Assembly (NCBI RefSeq): GCF_017355785.1
Contig: NZ_JAFEWE010000005.1
Location: 62,001 to 126,000 of the forward strand
Source of the DNA: Desertivirga arenae
GTDB lineage: Bacteria > Bacteroidota > Bacteroidia > Sphingobacteriales > Sphingobacteriaceae
Length of the DNA: 64,000 nucleotides
Reading direction: 5' to 3'
Below are positions 39,201-46,351 of this stretch, piece by piece. How positions within the stretch are numbered: the stretch's first letter is position 1; every line of letters begins with the position of its first letter. The notes under the pieces are model-generated. The model made no database searches. It saw only the letters and a program-made list of their open reading frames with translations, and had not been told where the DNA came from. Made by a program: the position numbers and the translations under genes.

Positions 39201-39343
39201 GCGCCTGGCAGGGGTTGACTATTTTCGTCTACAACCGTACCTGTTATTCGCTTGGTTTGAGCATAGGTTGCAGAGGAAATTGAAATAAATAGTAAGAATA
39301 GAAGAAATCCTCCCCTATTACAATTTAATATTAGTCTTTTCAT
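36218..39343 (-). CDS. SusC-like TonB-dependent receptor (third pair)
   Basis: SusC/RagA transporter, 1041 residues. Signal peptide ends in SATYAQ. A carboxypeptidase-regulatory-like domain covers about residues 33-105 (ITGTVVDENSQPLPGAAVKA). The TonB box QEVVVIGYGTQ is near residue 112, and the plug follows (DPLVVLDGIPFSGSINDIDP, DILKDASATAIYGSRGANGV). The barrel ends in NYLLGLNFTF with terminal Phe. It is expected to form a lidded import complex with the SusD encoded directly downstream. The pair has no dedicated glycosidase in its own transcript but abuts the side-chain operon, so it may import the branched oligosaccharides those enzymes treat. Confidence 0.9.
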   Translation of the reverse strand: MKRLILNCNRGGFLLFLLFISISSATYAQTKRITGTVVDENSQPLPGAAVKAKSGAAGATTDVNGKFSITLAANETILVVSFVGYTNKEVRIGSQTSITIKLAPDSRSLQEVVVIGYGTQRREAVTGSVSSVGGETLREVPATNITQSLQGRLPGVEMTQTSSRPGAGMQIRIRGTRSLSTNPGNGQDDPLVVLDGIPFSGSINDIDPNNIKSIDILKDASATAIYGSRGANGVILVTSFRGQKGQAARVSYNSFYGIKSVLSQFPMMDGPQFAKLRAEAARTVDELGRGGKFSPSADEADNASTNWQDLLYRDGKTMSQDVNFSNGSEKGNFSIGAGYYLDESVLPTNNFKRYSLRAAMDQEAGKYLKFGLTSNNSYGITQGNQVGIGDALGASPLASPYDQNGNLKRATFASIDPYRVWTKESIEEVEDRWLSESKGFGSYNNLYGEMRIPGIEGLKARVNLGLNIRTTAGGFFTGVGVTSSTNPNELSGAGINNSLMTDWTVENLLTYDKTFGKHQLNVVGLYSAQENTFNRSDISVADLAAEHFQYYNLGQALGNITINPDNQGRQVWGLLSYMGRVMYNFDNRYMLSAALRSDGSSRLAPGHKWHTYPAVSAGWNIGQEAFMQDFTALSSLKLRAGYGVTSNQAVLPYTTLGRLGVRYYNFGDAGADSYENGYIIDQLPSPRLGWEFTNTWNFGLDFGLFKGRLNGTMEYYKQHTTDILLYLNLPSTAGVPGYTDNIGETENKGFELSLNGTIIDNPKGLKWEAGFNIYTNRNKLVALSSGADRNEGNWWFVGQPINVIFDYERTGLWQAGDPYLNVLEPGGNVGMIKVKYTGDYDANGVPVRQIGAADRQIIKYDPDFQGGFNTRLAYKGFDLNLVAAFKGGGKLISTFYGSSSYLNLLNGRHNNAVVDYWTPENTGAKYPRPGGITAGDNPKYMSTMAYFDASYLKIRTISLGYNFSGKWMRAAGINNARAYVTAQNPFILFSPYYKESGMDPEPNSYANQNQAVNTQIVQRLPVVGSNVPSTRNYLLGLNFTF

Positions 39344-39669
39344 TAGTACTAATTGAAAGTTTAAGGATTTGATTAGGATAATTGATGCATGAATAGAATA
39401 AACAGCAAGGGCGGTCCCTGCCTCTGATAAAGTCTTTCATAATAATTTTTCATGGTAAACTATTCAAAATGTTAATAGGACCATTTCGAATAGCTTTTTC
39501 TTAATTGATTAACGAGGGTAAAACTAGGTGCTGATCAATAATCAGTAGGGGAATTTTGGCTAAATTGATAGCACAAATGTTTGATGTGATTATGGCGTCG
39601 GTTAAATAGCGATAACGATGACCTTATACATTAGGTACTGGCAAGCGGGTTTATGAAATTCTTATTTCA
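39344..39669. promoter_or_regulatory. Intergenic region upstream of the third susC gene
   Basis: About 325 bp with no credible gene. It must carry the promoter of the susC gene on the minus strand, but I see no perfect TAnnTTTG on that strand. No regulator gene is adjacent, unlike the first susC operon. A short A/T-rich inverted repeat (ATGAAAT/ATTTCAT, 39653-39670) abuts the stop of the GH15 gene but lacks a T-run, so it is not a convincing terminator. Confidence 0.35.
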
Positions 39670-41505
39670 TCACCCATGATGATCTTGTTGCATATCCTTA
39701 TTCCGTTCATCATCTAAAGCCCTGTTTAAATGGAGTGCAGCACTTATAAGGCCTAGATGAGTGAAAGCTTGAGGAAAGTTTCCAAGGTGTTGCCCCTGTA
39801 ACCCTAGCATTTCTGAATAAAGGCCTAAGTGATTTGCATAGCCTAACATCTTCTCAAAATACAGACGTGCCTTTGTAATTTCGCCGGCTAATGCTAAGTT
39901 CTCCACATACCAGAAAGTACACATAGAAAAGGTACCTTCTCCTCCAGATAAGCCATCCAGCCGTTCGTTGGGTCGGTATCGGTAAACCAGAAAGTCGGAG
40001 ACCAGTTCTTGCTCAATGCGACTCAAGGTAGACAACCATTGAGGATCCCTGGGAGCAATAAAACGGATCATGGGCATCAGCAAGGTTGCTGCATCAACAG
40101 TTTTTGCTCCTTTATACTGCACAAAGGCTTTTAAATCTTCATTCCAAAACTCCATGTGTATGGAGTTGAAAATTCTATCACGTTCACTTATCCAATTTTG
40201 ATTTAGAGGGTAAGAATGCTTTTGAGCAATTCTAATTCCTCTGTCCAACGCAACCCAACACATTACTCGCGAGTACAGAAATTCTTTCTTACCTCCCCTA
40301 ACTTCCCAAATTCCTTCATCACTCCGGTGCCAGTTATCACAAACCCAATCAACATGCCTGGAAAGATCTTTCCAGAACCCGTAAGAAATTGGCTCCACCT
40401 CTTTATCATACAAATAAACAGAATCAATCAACTCGCCATAAATATCCAATTGAATTTGCGTATGAGCTCCGTTTCCTATCCTGACCGGAGAAGACCTTTT
40501 ATAACCTTCAAGGTGTGGCAGAGCTTCCTCCGGAAGATCCTTATCTCCATTTAACTTGTACATTAGATTGAGGAACTCATTACTCTTGGAAATATCCTGA
40601 CACCGTTTTTCAATCCAGTTTATAAAAGCCCTTGCCTCCTTCCGGTAACCTAACTTTAAAAATGTATAAATAGTAAATGAAGCGTCTCTTATCCATAAAT
40701 AGCGATAGTCCCAGTTACGTTCCCCGCCGATCTCCTCGGGAAGCCCAAAAGTGGGTGAGGCTACCATAGATCCGTATTTAAATGAAGTCATAAGCTTAAG
40801 GCATAAAGCAGAACGATTAACAACCTCCATCCACCGGCCTTTGTACTTTGACTTGTCAATCCAGTCTTTCCAATACTTTATGGTAGCATAAAGACTCTCC
40901 GTTATGAAATCCTCCATTCCTTGGGCCAGAATATTTTTTCCATCAACTAATTCGAATAGAAAGTCTGCCTTTTCACCTTTTTTTAATTTGAAGCTACACT
41001 TAGCGTCCCCATCCTTTATTTCCAAAGGGACTGTACTTTTCAGCCTAACAGAAATTTCATTTTCTCCCTCTGCTTTGAATAAGATTTCATTTTCACTAAT
41101 TAGTTCTGCATCATGAGCTATTCGTCCATAATCAAACCGGGGGCAACATTCAAGATCGAATTCGTACTCCCCCTGAATGCAGGTTACTCTCCTGATTAAC
41201 TCTTTCCCTCCATACAATTCTTCTACAGGCATAAAGTCAGTTAACTCCGCAACCCCTTTATTTGATAAAAATCTGGTAAGTAACACGTTGGTATCGGGAA
41301 GATAAAGCTGTTTGTACTTCAGCTCGTCGGATTTAGGACTGATCTTAAAGCTACCTCCCTTGTTTGCGTCTAATAGAGCAGCGAAAATAGTAGGAGAATC
41401 AAAATCCGGGAAACACATAAAATCAACAGAGCCATTTAAATTTACAAGGGCAACTGTATTTAGATCTCCTATAATTCCGTAATTCTCTATTGGTTGATAA
41501 GTCAT
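39670..41505 (-). CDS. GH15 family protein (glucoamylase- or trehalase-like)
   Basis: Cytoplasmic-looking protein of 611 residues without a signal peptide. The N-terminal sandwich begins MTYQPIENYGIIGDLNTVAL and contains VDFMCFPDFDSPTIF, as in the trehalase-like domain before GH15 barrels. The (alpha/alpha)6 barrel shows GGERNWDYRYLWIRDASFTI, RSDEGIWEVRGGKKEFLYSR with the likely catalytic acid Glu, and CTFWYVENLALAGEI with the second Glu region. Members hydrolyse alpha-1,4-glucans or trehalose, and sequence alone does not separate the two. It is a single gene; a 7-bp inverted repeat lies about 20 bp upstream of its start. It has no obvious link to the xylan locus. Confidence 0.85.
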   Translation of the reverse strand: MTYQPIENYGIIGDLNTVALVNLNGSVDFMCFPDFDSPTIFAALLDANKGGSFKISPKSDELKYKQLYLPDTNVLLTRFLSNKGVAELTDFMPVEELYGGKELIRRVTCIQGEYEFDLECCPRFDYGRIAHDAELISENEILFKAEGENEISVRLKSTVPLEIKDGDAKCSFKLKKGEKADFLFELVDGKNILAQGMEDFITESLYATIKYWKDWIDKSKYKGRWMEVVNRSALCLKLMTSFKYGSMVASPTFGLPEEIGGERNWDYRYLWIRDASFTIYTFLKLGYRKEARAFINWIEKRCQDISKSNEFLNLMYKLNGDKDLPEEALPHLEGYKRSSPVRIGNGAHTQIQLDIYGELIDSVYLYDKEVEPISYGFWKDLSRHVDWVCDNWHRSDEGIWEVRGGKKEFLYSRVMCWVALDRGIRIAQKHSYPLNQNWISERDRIFNSIHMEFWNEDLKAFVQYKGAKTVDAATLLMPMIRFIAPRDPQWLSTLSRIEQELVSDFLVYRYRPNERLDGLSGGEGTFSMCTFWYVENLALAGEITKARLYFEKMLGYANHLGLYSEMLGLQGQHLGNFPQAFTHLGLISAALHLNRALDDERNKDMQQDHHG

Positions 41506-41525
41506 ACAAATTAATATGCTAATCG

Positions 41526-41546
41526 AGTAACCCGATTTAGGTTACT
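41526..41546. promoter_or_regulatory. Inverted repeat upstream of the GH15 gene, operator-like
   Basis: Arms AGTAACC (41526-41532) and GGTTACT (41540-41546) are perfect complements with a 7-base spacer, 21 bp upstream of the start codon. No T-run follows on the minus strand, so an operator is more likely than a terminator. Confidence 0.35.
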
Positions 41547-41675
41547 TAGTTTGACTTTCAAGGATATGATGTGCTAATGGAGCTTCCCCTTCTATTTTGT
41601 TATATTTGAGGAAATTACAAGCATCTGCCGTTTATGGAAAACAGCCAGAGCTACTATTTACAGGCAAAAAGGATT

Positions 41676-42113
41676 CTATTTAGAGTTGTTTTTTATAAAA
41701 TCGCTTATAATTCTGCTAACTGGATGATGAATATCAAGTACTTCCTGAAAATACTCTTTCTGTTCTATGGATGTAAATGAATCCAGGAACTTATAGGCTT
41801 CTACTCCTAAAGATTTGAATGCAAGAGGTTCCTCCTCGAAAAATCTAAAGGGAACAGGCCCAAAATAAAGTTTAATGATACTATGATGCCCCTGGTACTT
41901 TTTAATCTCTTCATATTGGTGTTGTACCTGCGCTTTCGCTCCTTCTGCTAAAAGCAGAATATTACCTCGTGCATTAATAACAATTCCGGTTATGCCATTC
42001 GCCTTCCGCACCTCCCTCCTTTTAGCCAGGTCTTTCTCTATCTGTTCAGGTGTGATCTCTTTTACCGTTGTGCTTAACAGCACGACGCTCCATAGTTCAT
42101 TCTCACTTTCCAT
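41676..42113 (-). CDS. BLUF-like domain protein lacking flavin photochemistry residues
   Basis: Cytoplasmic protein of 145 residues with the BLUF ferredoxin-like fold pattern: SVVLLSTTVKEITPEQIEKD, then ANGITGIVINARGNILLLAEG, then QHQYEEIKKYQGHHSIIKLY and a C-terminal helical cap. BLUF proteins sense blue light through FAD using a Tyr, an Asn and a Gln. Aligned by the GITG and EG motifs, the Tyr position is Leu 12, the Asn position falls on Val 35/Arg 36, and the Gln position is Leu 54. All three are therefore missing, and light sensing by the usual route is unlikely. Its partner is unknown; the neighbours are a GH15 gene and a small lipoprotein gene. Confidence 0.7.
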   Translation of the reverse strand: MESENELWSVVLLSTTVKEITPEQIEKDLAKRREVRKANGITGIVINARGNILLLAEGAKAQVQHQYEEIKKYQGHHSIIKLYFGPVPFRFFEEEPLAFKSLGVEAYKFLDSFTSIEQKEYFQEVLDIHHPVSRIISDFIKNNSK

Positions 42114-42427
42114 AAAAACAACGCTTATATTATAGATCGATCAGTTAAATTAAAATCCGATACTTTTCTTTTGGCAAAAATAAATAGAACATATTCCCGC
42201 TCCTAAAATTATTACCTCAGCCCCAATTCATGCGAGTTTTGCTTCCTTATAAGCTTAATGTTTAGATTGAGGTTTTAATTCGACTATTTTTACGACAGAG
42301 GTAAAATGATGTTACATTCCAGAACAAATCAAATTTAAAACTATTCGGAAGTTTTCAGAGCAACACGCTTCATTTTTTTAAGCATGGCTAATTCAATAGA
42401 TCAAACGCAACAAAAGTCTGTTTTTCC
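42114..42427. other. Intergenic region with candidate promoter of the BLUF-like gene
   Basis: About 310 bp, A/T-rich, with no credible gene; a 21-codon frame on the plus strand near 42384 has no recognisable features. The minus-strand TATTTTTG at 42175-42182 is a perfect TAnnTTTG match, 62 bp upstream of the BLUF-like start, but no TTG is found at the expected -33 distance. Confidence 0.4.
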
Positions 42428-42835
42428 TTATTGGACTACTTTCTTATAAACAACTGAAGGTGCATCAAAAGCATCAATCCATATCGTTAACTGATCGCTT
42501 TCTATTTTGATAAAGGTTCTTGGCATATCGTATTCATCATTAAAGACTATTCTATCGAGTTTTTTATGATAGAGTATACTGTTCTCCTGAACAATACTAT
42601 AAGAGCCGCTCTCTACCAACTGCCCCTTCTCATACCTTTCGTAGCTTTTCTTTGCAATTCTCAACAAATTTCCACTTCCCGCCCCGGCCTTAGTGGCTTT
42701 CCCTGTCATTCCATCAACAGAAATGCTAAGCTCCCATTGTCCTATCAAAGCATTTACAATAGGAGCCTCCTTCTTACAGCTGCTGAAAAAAAGGCTGAAA
42801 ACCATGCAGAAGTAGAAATAATAGTATTTAGTCAT
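42428..42835 (-). CDS. Small lipocalin-like lipoprotein of unknown function
   Basis: Lipoprotein of 135 residues with an SPII signal (MTKYYYFYFCMVFSLFFSSC, Cys 20). The mature part reads as a small beta-barrel: LIGQWELSISVDGMTG, YERYEKGQLVESGSYSI, and DQLTIWIDAFDAPSVVYKKV. The opening IGQWEL and alternating strands are typical of the lipocalin-like domains common in Sphingobacteria, though I recognise no specific family. It stands alone, divergent from the RNase HI gene. Ligand and role are unknown. Confidence 0.65.
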   Translation of the reverse strand: MTKYYYFYFCMVFSLFFSSCKKEAPIVNALIGQWELSISVDGMTGKATKAGAGSGNLLRIAKKSYERYEKGQLVESGSYSIVQENSILYHKKLDRIVFNDEYDMPRTFIKIESDQLTIWIDAFDAPSVVYKKVVQ

Positions 42836-42943
42836 GTTGAGTCAATTTTACACCTAACATTACGCATGAACCTCCCAAGTTGTAACACCTTATTTTATGC
42901 ATCTTAAAATATACTTTAATTCACCTCAACGATTTACAAATAC

Positions 42944-42951
42944 TATTTTTG
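42944..42951 (+). promoter_or_regulatory. Candidate -7 promoter box for RNase HI gene
   Basis: TATTTTTG on the plus strand, a perfect TAnnTTTG match, 112 bp upstream of the RNase HI start. No TTG lies at the expected -33 distance. An AGGAGA ribosome binding site at 43047-43052 precedes the start codon. Confidence 0.4.
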
Positions 42952-43062
42952 CCGGCTCACGCTAAAAATCATGAGCAAAAGAAATTCAACACGAATCAAC
43001 AATCACATAAGAATTTGTTCAGGCAACCGAAAAACAGCAAACTTTTAGGAGAAATCAAGTAA

Positions 43063-43518
43063 ATGATAGAACTTTTTACAGATGGTGCATCAAGTGGAAA
43101 CCCTGGCCCAGGGGGATATGGAACAATTTTAAGATCAGGGCCTCACTACAAAGAGTTATCCGCCGGGTATAGAAAAACCACCAATAACAGGATGGAATTA
43201 CTAGCTGTTATTGCAGGCCTTGAAGCTATTAAAAAACCAGGACAAGATGTATTAATCTATTCTGACTCTAAATACGTTGTAGATGCGGTAGAAAAAAAAT
43301 GGGTTTTCGGATGGCTGAATAAGGGGTTCGCAGGCAAAAAGAATAAAGATCTTTGGCTCCGGTTTCTACAAGTTTACAAACAGCACAATGTCAAGTTCCA
43401 GTGGATTAAAGGGCATGCAGGACATCCCGAAAATGAGCGCTGCGACCGTTTAGCAGTCGCAGCATCTCAACAAAAAGATAAATTAATGATTGACTCGGTG
43501 TTCGAGGCGGAGAATTGA
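43063..43518 (+). CDS. rnhA: Ribonuclease HI
   Basis: Cytoplasmic RNase HI of 151 residues, which cuts the RNA strand of RNA-DNA hybrids. All four catalytic acids are visible: Asp 7 (LFTDGASSGNPGPGG), Glu near 45 (NRMELLAVIAGL), Asp near 67 (IYSDSKYVVDAV) and Asp near 129 (ENERCDRLAVAA), plus the GHAGHPEN motif with its metal-assisting His. Length matches the E. coli type with the basic handle region (KKWVFGWLNKGFAGKKNKDLW). A good Shine-Dalgarno sequence, AGGAGA, precedes the ATG by about 10 bases. The gene is convergent with fbp, 13 bp apart. Confidence 0.97.
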   Translation: MIELFTDGASSGNPGPGGYGTILRSGPHYKELSAGYRKTTNNRMELLAVIAGLEAIKKPGQDVLIYSDSKYVVDAVEKKWVFGWLNKGFAGKKNKDLWLRFLQVYKQHNVKFQWIKGHAGHPENERCDRLAVAASQQKDKLMIDSVFEAEN

Positions 43519-43531
43519 GGACAGGATTGAC

Positions 43532-44665
43532 TTAGTCAATCCCTCCAACTACTCCAAGTTTATTTAATTCCTTTTCTGTAGTATCAGCTAGAAGGCTAAC
43601 TTCCTTTTTTTCTATGGTTAGAGATCCGGTGATATCTATAACTTTTTTAGGTGCAATTTCAGGAGAAAAATCCATCATCATTTCTTCGGCCTTTCTAACC
43701 ATCTCTTCTGATCCAATAAAAATTGCAGAACGTTGGTGCAATGATTCCACATTCAACTCAAGGATTCTTTCGAAACCAGTTGTTGCCCTTCCTCCCGCCT
43801 GTTCAATGATGAAAGCCATAGGATTACATTCGTATACCAATCTCAATTTCCCATTTGGGGCACTGGATGTAGTTGGATAAATAAATATTCCGCCTTTTAA
43901 CAAATTGCGGTGTAAATCTGCCACCATAGATCCAATGTACCTCGATACATAGGGTCTGTTTGTATTTTTATCTTCGACCTGGCAATATTTTAGGTAACGT
44001 TTTACACCTGAAGGAAAATGGACATAATTTCCTTCATTGATGGAATAGATGTTACCAGTCTTAGGGATTCTCATGTTAGGGTGAGACAAACAAAATTCGC
44101 CTATTGAAGGATCTAAAGTAAAACCATTTACACCTACTCCTGTGGTATAAACTAGCATTGTTGATGCTCCATAAACCACATATCCTGCAGCTACCTGTTC
44201 TGTTCCGTTCTGCAATGCATCTTCAATTGTAGCCCTTCCTTCAACTGACTTCCGTCGGTAAATAGAAAATATTGTACCGATAGAAACGTTTACATCGATA
44301 TTTGATGAACCGTCAAGGGGGTCAATAGCTACTATGTATTTTGCATTTTTAGAAACTTCAGATTCTATATACACTGGGTCGTCATTCTCTTCTGAAATAA
44401 TAATACAACATTCACCTCCACAGGTCAAAGCTGAGATGAACTGTTCATTTGCATAAACGTCTAATTTTTTCTGCGCTTCTCCATGAGAATTTGTTGTTCC
44501 CACTTCGCCGAGAATATTAACAAGACCTGCCTTATTTACTTCACGATTCACGATCTTGGCGGCAATTCCAATATCTCTTAATAGGCGCGACAATTCTCCC
44601 TTTGCATAAGGAAAATCTTTTTGTTTTTCAATGATAAATTGACCTAGTGTTTTTACTGCTGACAT
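43532..44665 (-). CDS. fbp: Fructose-1,6-bisphosphatase, class I
   Basis: Cytoplasmic gluconeogenic enzyme converting fructose-1,6-bisphosphate to fructose-6-phosphate, 377 residues. Class I motifs: [20 protein letters not shown], the metal-binding [17 protein letters not shown] and [20 protein letters not shown], and the substrate-binding [19 protein letters not shown]. It carries about 35 more C-terminal residues than typical enzymes ([18 protein letters not shown] onward), of unknown purpose. It is the last gene of a minus-strand run, 22 bp after the phosphodiesterase gene. Confidence 0.97.
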   Translation of the reverse strand: MSAVKTLGQFIIEKQKDFPYAKGELSRLLRDIGIAAKIVNREVNKAGLVNILGEVGTTNSHGEAQKKLDVYANEQFISALTCGGECCIIISEENDDPVYIESEVSKNAKYIVAIDPLDGSSNIDVNVSIGTIFSIYRRKSVEGRATIEDALQNGTEQVAAGYVVYGASTMLVYTTGVGVNGFTLDPSIGEFCLSHPNMRIPKTGNIYSINEGNYVHFPSGVKRYLKYCQVEDKNTNRPYVSRYIGSMVADLHRNLLKGGIFIYPTTSSAPNGKLRLVYECNPMAFIIEQAGGRATTGFERILELNVESLHQRSAIFIGSEEMVRKAEEMMMDFSPEIAPKKVIDITGSLTIEKKEVSLLADTTEKELNKLGVVGGID

Positions 44666-44687
44666 AGTACTTAGTGTATTTTTTACA

Positions 44688-45182
44688 TTATCTAATCCCC
44701 AATTCTATCACCTCTAAGGTATGGATTTTTTCTCCAGAAATGCAGAATTTCAATAAAGAACGCATTTTATGCCATCCTTGTTTGCCTGCCGCTCCAGGAT
44801 TTAAGTGTAAAGTGCCAATTTTTTTATCAAAGATCACTTTGAGGATATGAGAGTGTCCGGCAATAAAAATCTTCGGTGGATCCTTATAGATTTCCGCCTT
44901 GACTTTTGGACTGTATTTGTCGGGATAACCTCCAATATGAGTCATCCAGACATCTACATCCTCGCACTTAAATCTTAAATGTTCAGGATAAACTAATCGA
45001 ATATCCTTTCCATCTATATTTCCATATACCCCTTTTAGTGGCTTAAATGCAGCAAGCTTATCAGCGACTTCAAGCGTTCCAAAATCGCCGGCATGCCATA
45101 TTTCGTCGCACTCGTCAAAATATTTATATACTTTATCGTCGAGATACCCATGAGTATCTGAGATTAATCCGATAGTAGTCAT
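44688..45182 (-). CDS. YfcE/MJ0936-type metallophosphoesterase
   Basis: Compact calcineurin-like phosphodiesterase of 164 residues. Metal-binding motifs appear in order: [21 protein letters not shown] and AGHSHILK, with the intermediate MTHIGGYP His. This matches the YfcE/MJ0936 group, whose members cleave model phosphodiesters in vitro and whose cellular substrates are mostly unknown. No signal peptide. It sits between the tRNA methyltransferase gene (49 bp) and fbp (22 bp) in a probable operon. Confidence 0.9.
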   Translation of the reverse strand: MTTIGLISDTHGYLDDKVYKYFDECDEIWHAGDFGTLEVADKLAAFKPLKGVYGNIDGKDIRLVYPEHLRFKCEDVDVWMTHIGGYPDKYSPKVKAEIYKDPPKIFIAGHSHILKVIFDKKIGTLHLNPGAAGKQGWHKMRSLLKFCISGEKIHTLEVIELGIR

Positions 45183-45231
45183 TAATATTGGTTACGTAAG
45201 ATGGTAGACGTGCAGCTAATATAACAGAAAC

Positions 45232-45957
45232 TTAGAAAATTGTGAAAAAATCTTTTAAACTTTTAACAAATTCTTCAGAATATTCCTTCTGTGTTGAATA
45301 AATTACAAAATCCTTTTGCTCTTTTGTTTTCATGTTCCTCGAAATTGTTATAATTTGACGGTGGACTTCAGAAAAATCAAAAGAACGAATATTTATAACC
45401 TCTGTAATATAAAGGTCTCTTGGATCCAGCAATTCTTCTACATAAAGTACAGTTGGTAAAGGTAGTATCAAAGTACAAACGCCCCGATCGCTCAGATGAA
45501 GGAAAATAAAGTTTATCAGCTCGGTAAAGAAATTGTGATCAGAGTGCCTTGCTGTTTGTTTCTTCTCGTCCCTATTCCTGAGTGAATTGATAAAAAAAGG
45601 TGGATTACTAACAATAAGATCAAACTTCTTACCCGGAAGATCGGTAGATAGTTGTTGAAATGAACCCGGGTGCAGATGCAAGCGGTTTCCAAACGGAGAG
45701 TTACAGAAGTTTTGCAGAGCCCTCCGGGCAGCGTGATGTTCTATCTCAACGGCGTGAACTTCAGACGTAGGGAAACGCTGAGCCAGCATAAGAGCAATAA
45801 CACCAGTCCCGGTTCCAATATCCAATATACTGACGGGACTAGCACTTGCAGATAGGGCGCCAAGAAGAGTACCATCTGTATTAATCTTCATTGCGCAGTC
45901 ATTTTGATCTACCTCAAATCGTTTAAATCGGAAGACCTTATTTTTCGTAGAGCTCAA
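45232..45957 (-). CDS. trmN6: tRNA1(Val) (adenine(37)-N6)-methyltransferase, TrmN6/YfiC family
   Basis: Class I SAM methyltransferase of about 242 residues that makes m6A37 in tRNA1(Val). Family features: N-terminal VFRFKRFEVDQNDCAMKINT followed by DGTLLGALS, SAM-binding ILDIGTGTGVIALMLAQRFP, acidic VHAVEIEH, and catalytic SNPPFF. The start is uncertain. The conserved N-terminus begins just inside the 3-prime end of the VOC gene in another frame, and the only nearby start is a TTG at 45957, giving a 20-bp overlap. ATG codons at 46011 and 46014 would add 18 or 19 hydrophobic residues that look like frame-shifted VOC sequence. Overlap implies translational coupling to the upstream gene. Confidence 0.9.
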   Translation of the reverse strand: MSSTKNKVFRFKRFEVDQNDCAMKINTDGTLLGALSASASPVSILDIGTGTGVIALMLAQRFPTSEVHAVEIEHHAARRALQNFCNSPFGNRLHLHPGSFQQLSTDLPGKKFDLIVSNPPFFINSLRNRDEKKQTARHSDHNFFTELINFIFLHLSDRGVCTLILPLPTVLYVEELLDPRDLYITEVINIRSFDFSEVHRQIITISRNMKTKEQKDFVIYSTQKEYSEEFVKSLKDFFTIF

Positions 45958-46324
45958 GTGGAAGATTATCAGGATCAGCGAAAAAAGTGAAACGTTTGCC
46001 TGTAATTTCATCAACCCTTACAGGTTCTACATCTACTCCATATCCAGTTAACGTTTTAATCGCCTGGTCGATATCATCAGTAGCGAAAGCTAAATGACGA
46101 AGTCCCTGAGCTTCAGGACGAGACGGACGTAGAGGTGTATTCGGAAATGAAAAAAGCTCAATTTGAGCCTTTCCGATTTGTAAATCAAGCTTATATGAAT
46201 CCCTTTCTGTTCGATAAACCTCTGAGATGATGTTTAAGCCCAGAATTTCTGTATAGAACTTTTTTGATACCTCATAATCAGAGCAGATTATGGCCACGTG
46301 ATGGACGTCTGATATATTCAACAT
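45938..46324 (-). CDS. gloA2: VOC-family glyoxalase-like protein (GloA2/YaeR type)
   Basis: Cytoplasmic VOC-fold protein of 128 residues. The two beta-alpha-beta-beta-beta units start with VHHVAIICSDYEVSKKFYTE and GLRHLAFATDDIDQAIKTL. Metal ligands fit the family: His 8 in DVHHVAI, Glu in QIELFSF, His in LRHLAF and the C-terminal Glu in LPLELYEK. The sequence is closest to the SMU1112c/YaeR-type (GloA2) group rather than to classical glyoxalase I. Substrate unknown. It lies 27 bp after the hybrid kinase gene and overlaps the methyltransferase gene. Confidence 0.9.
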   Translation of the reverse strand: MLNISDVHHVAIICSDYEVSKKFYTEILGLNIISEVYRTERDSYKLDLQIGKAQIELFSFPNTPLRPSRPEAQGLRHLAFATDDIDQAIKTLTGYGVDVEPVRVDEITGKRFTFFADPDNLPLELYEK

Positions 46325-46351
46325 CTGGCAAAAATAACGTAGTTATCCAAC

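Noticed and set aside
39653-39670. ATGAAAT/ATTTCAT hairpin at the end of the GH15 gene as terminator
   Set aside because: A/T-only-like weak stem and no T-run on the minus strand.
42384-42449. 21-codon plus-strand frame starting MANSIDQTQQ
   Set aside because: Runs into the convergent lipoprotein gene and has no supporting signal.
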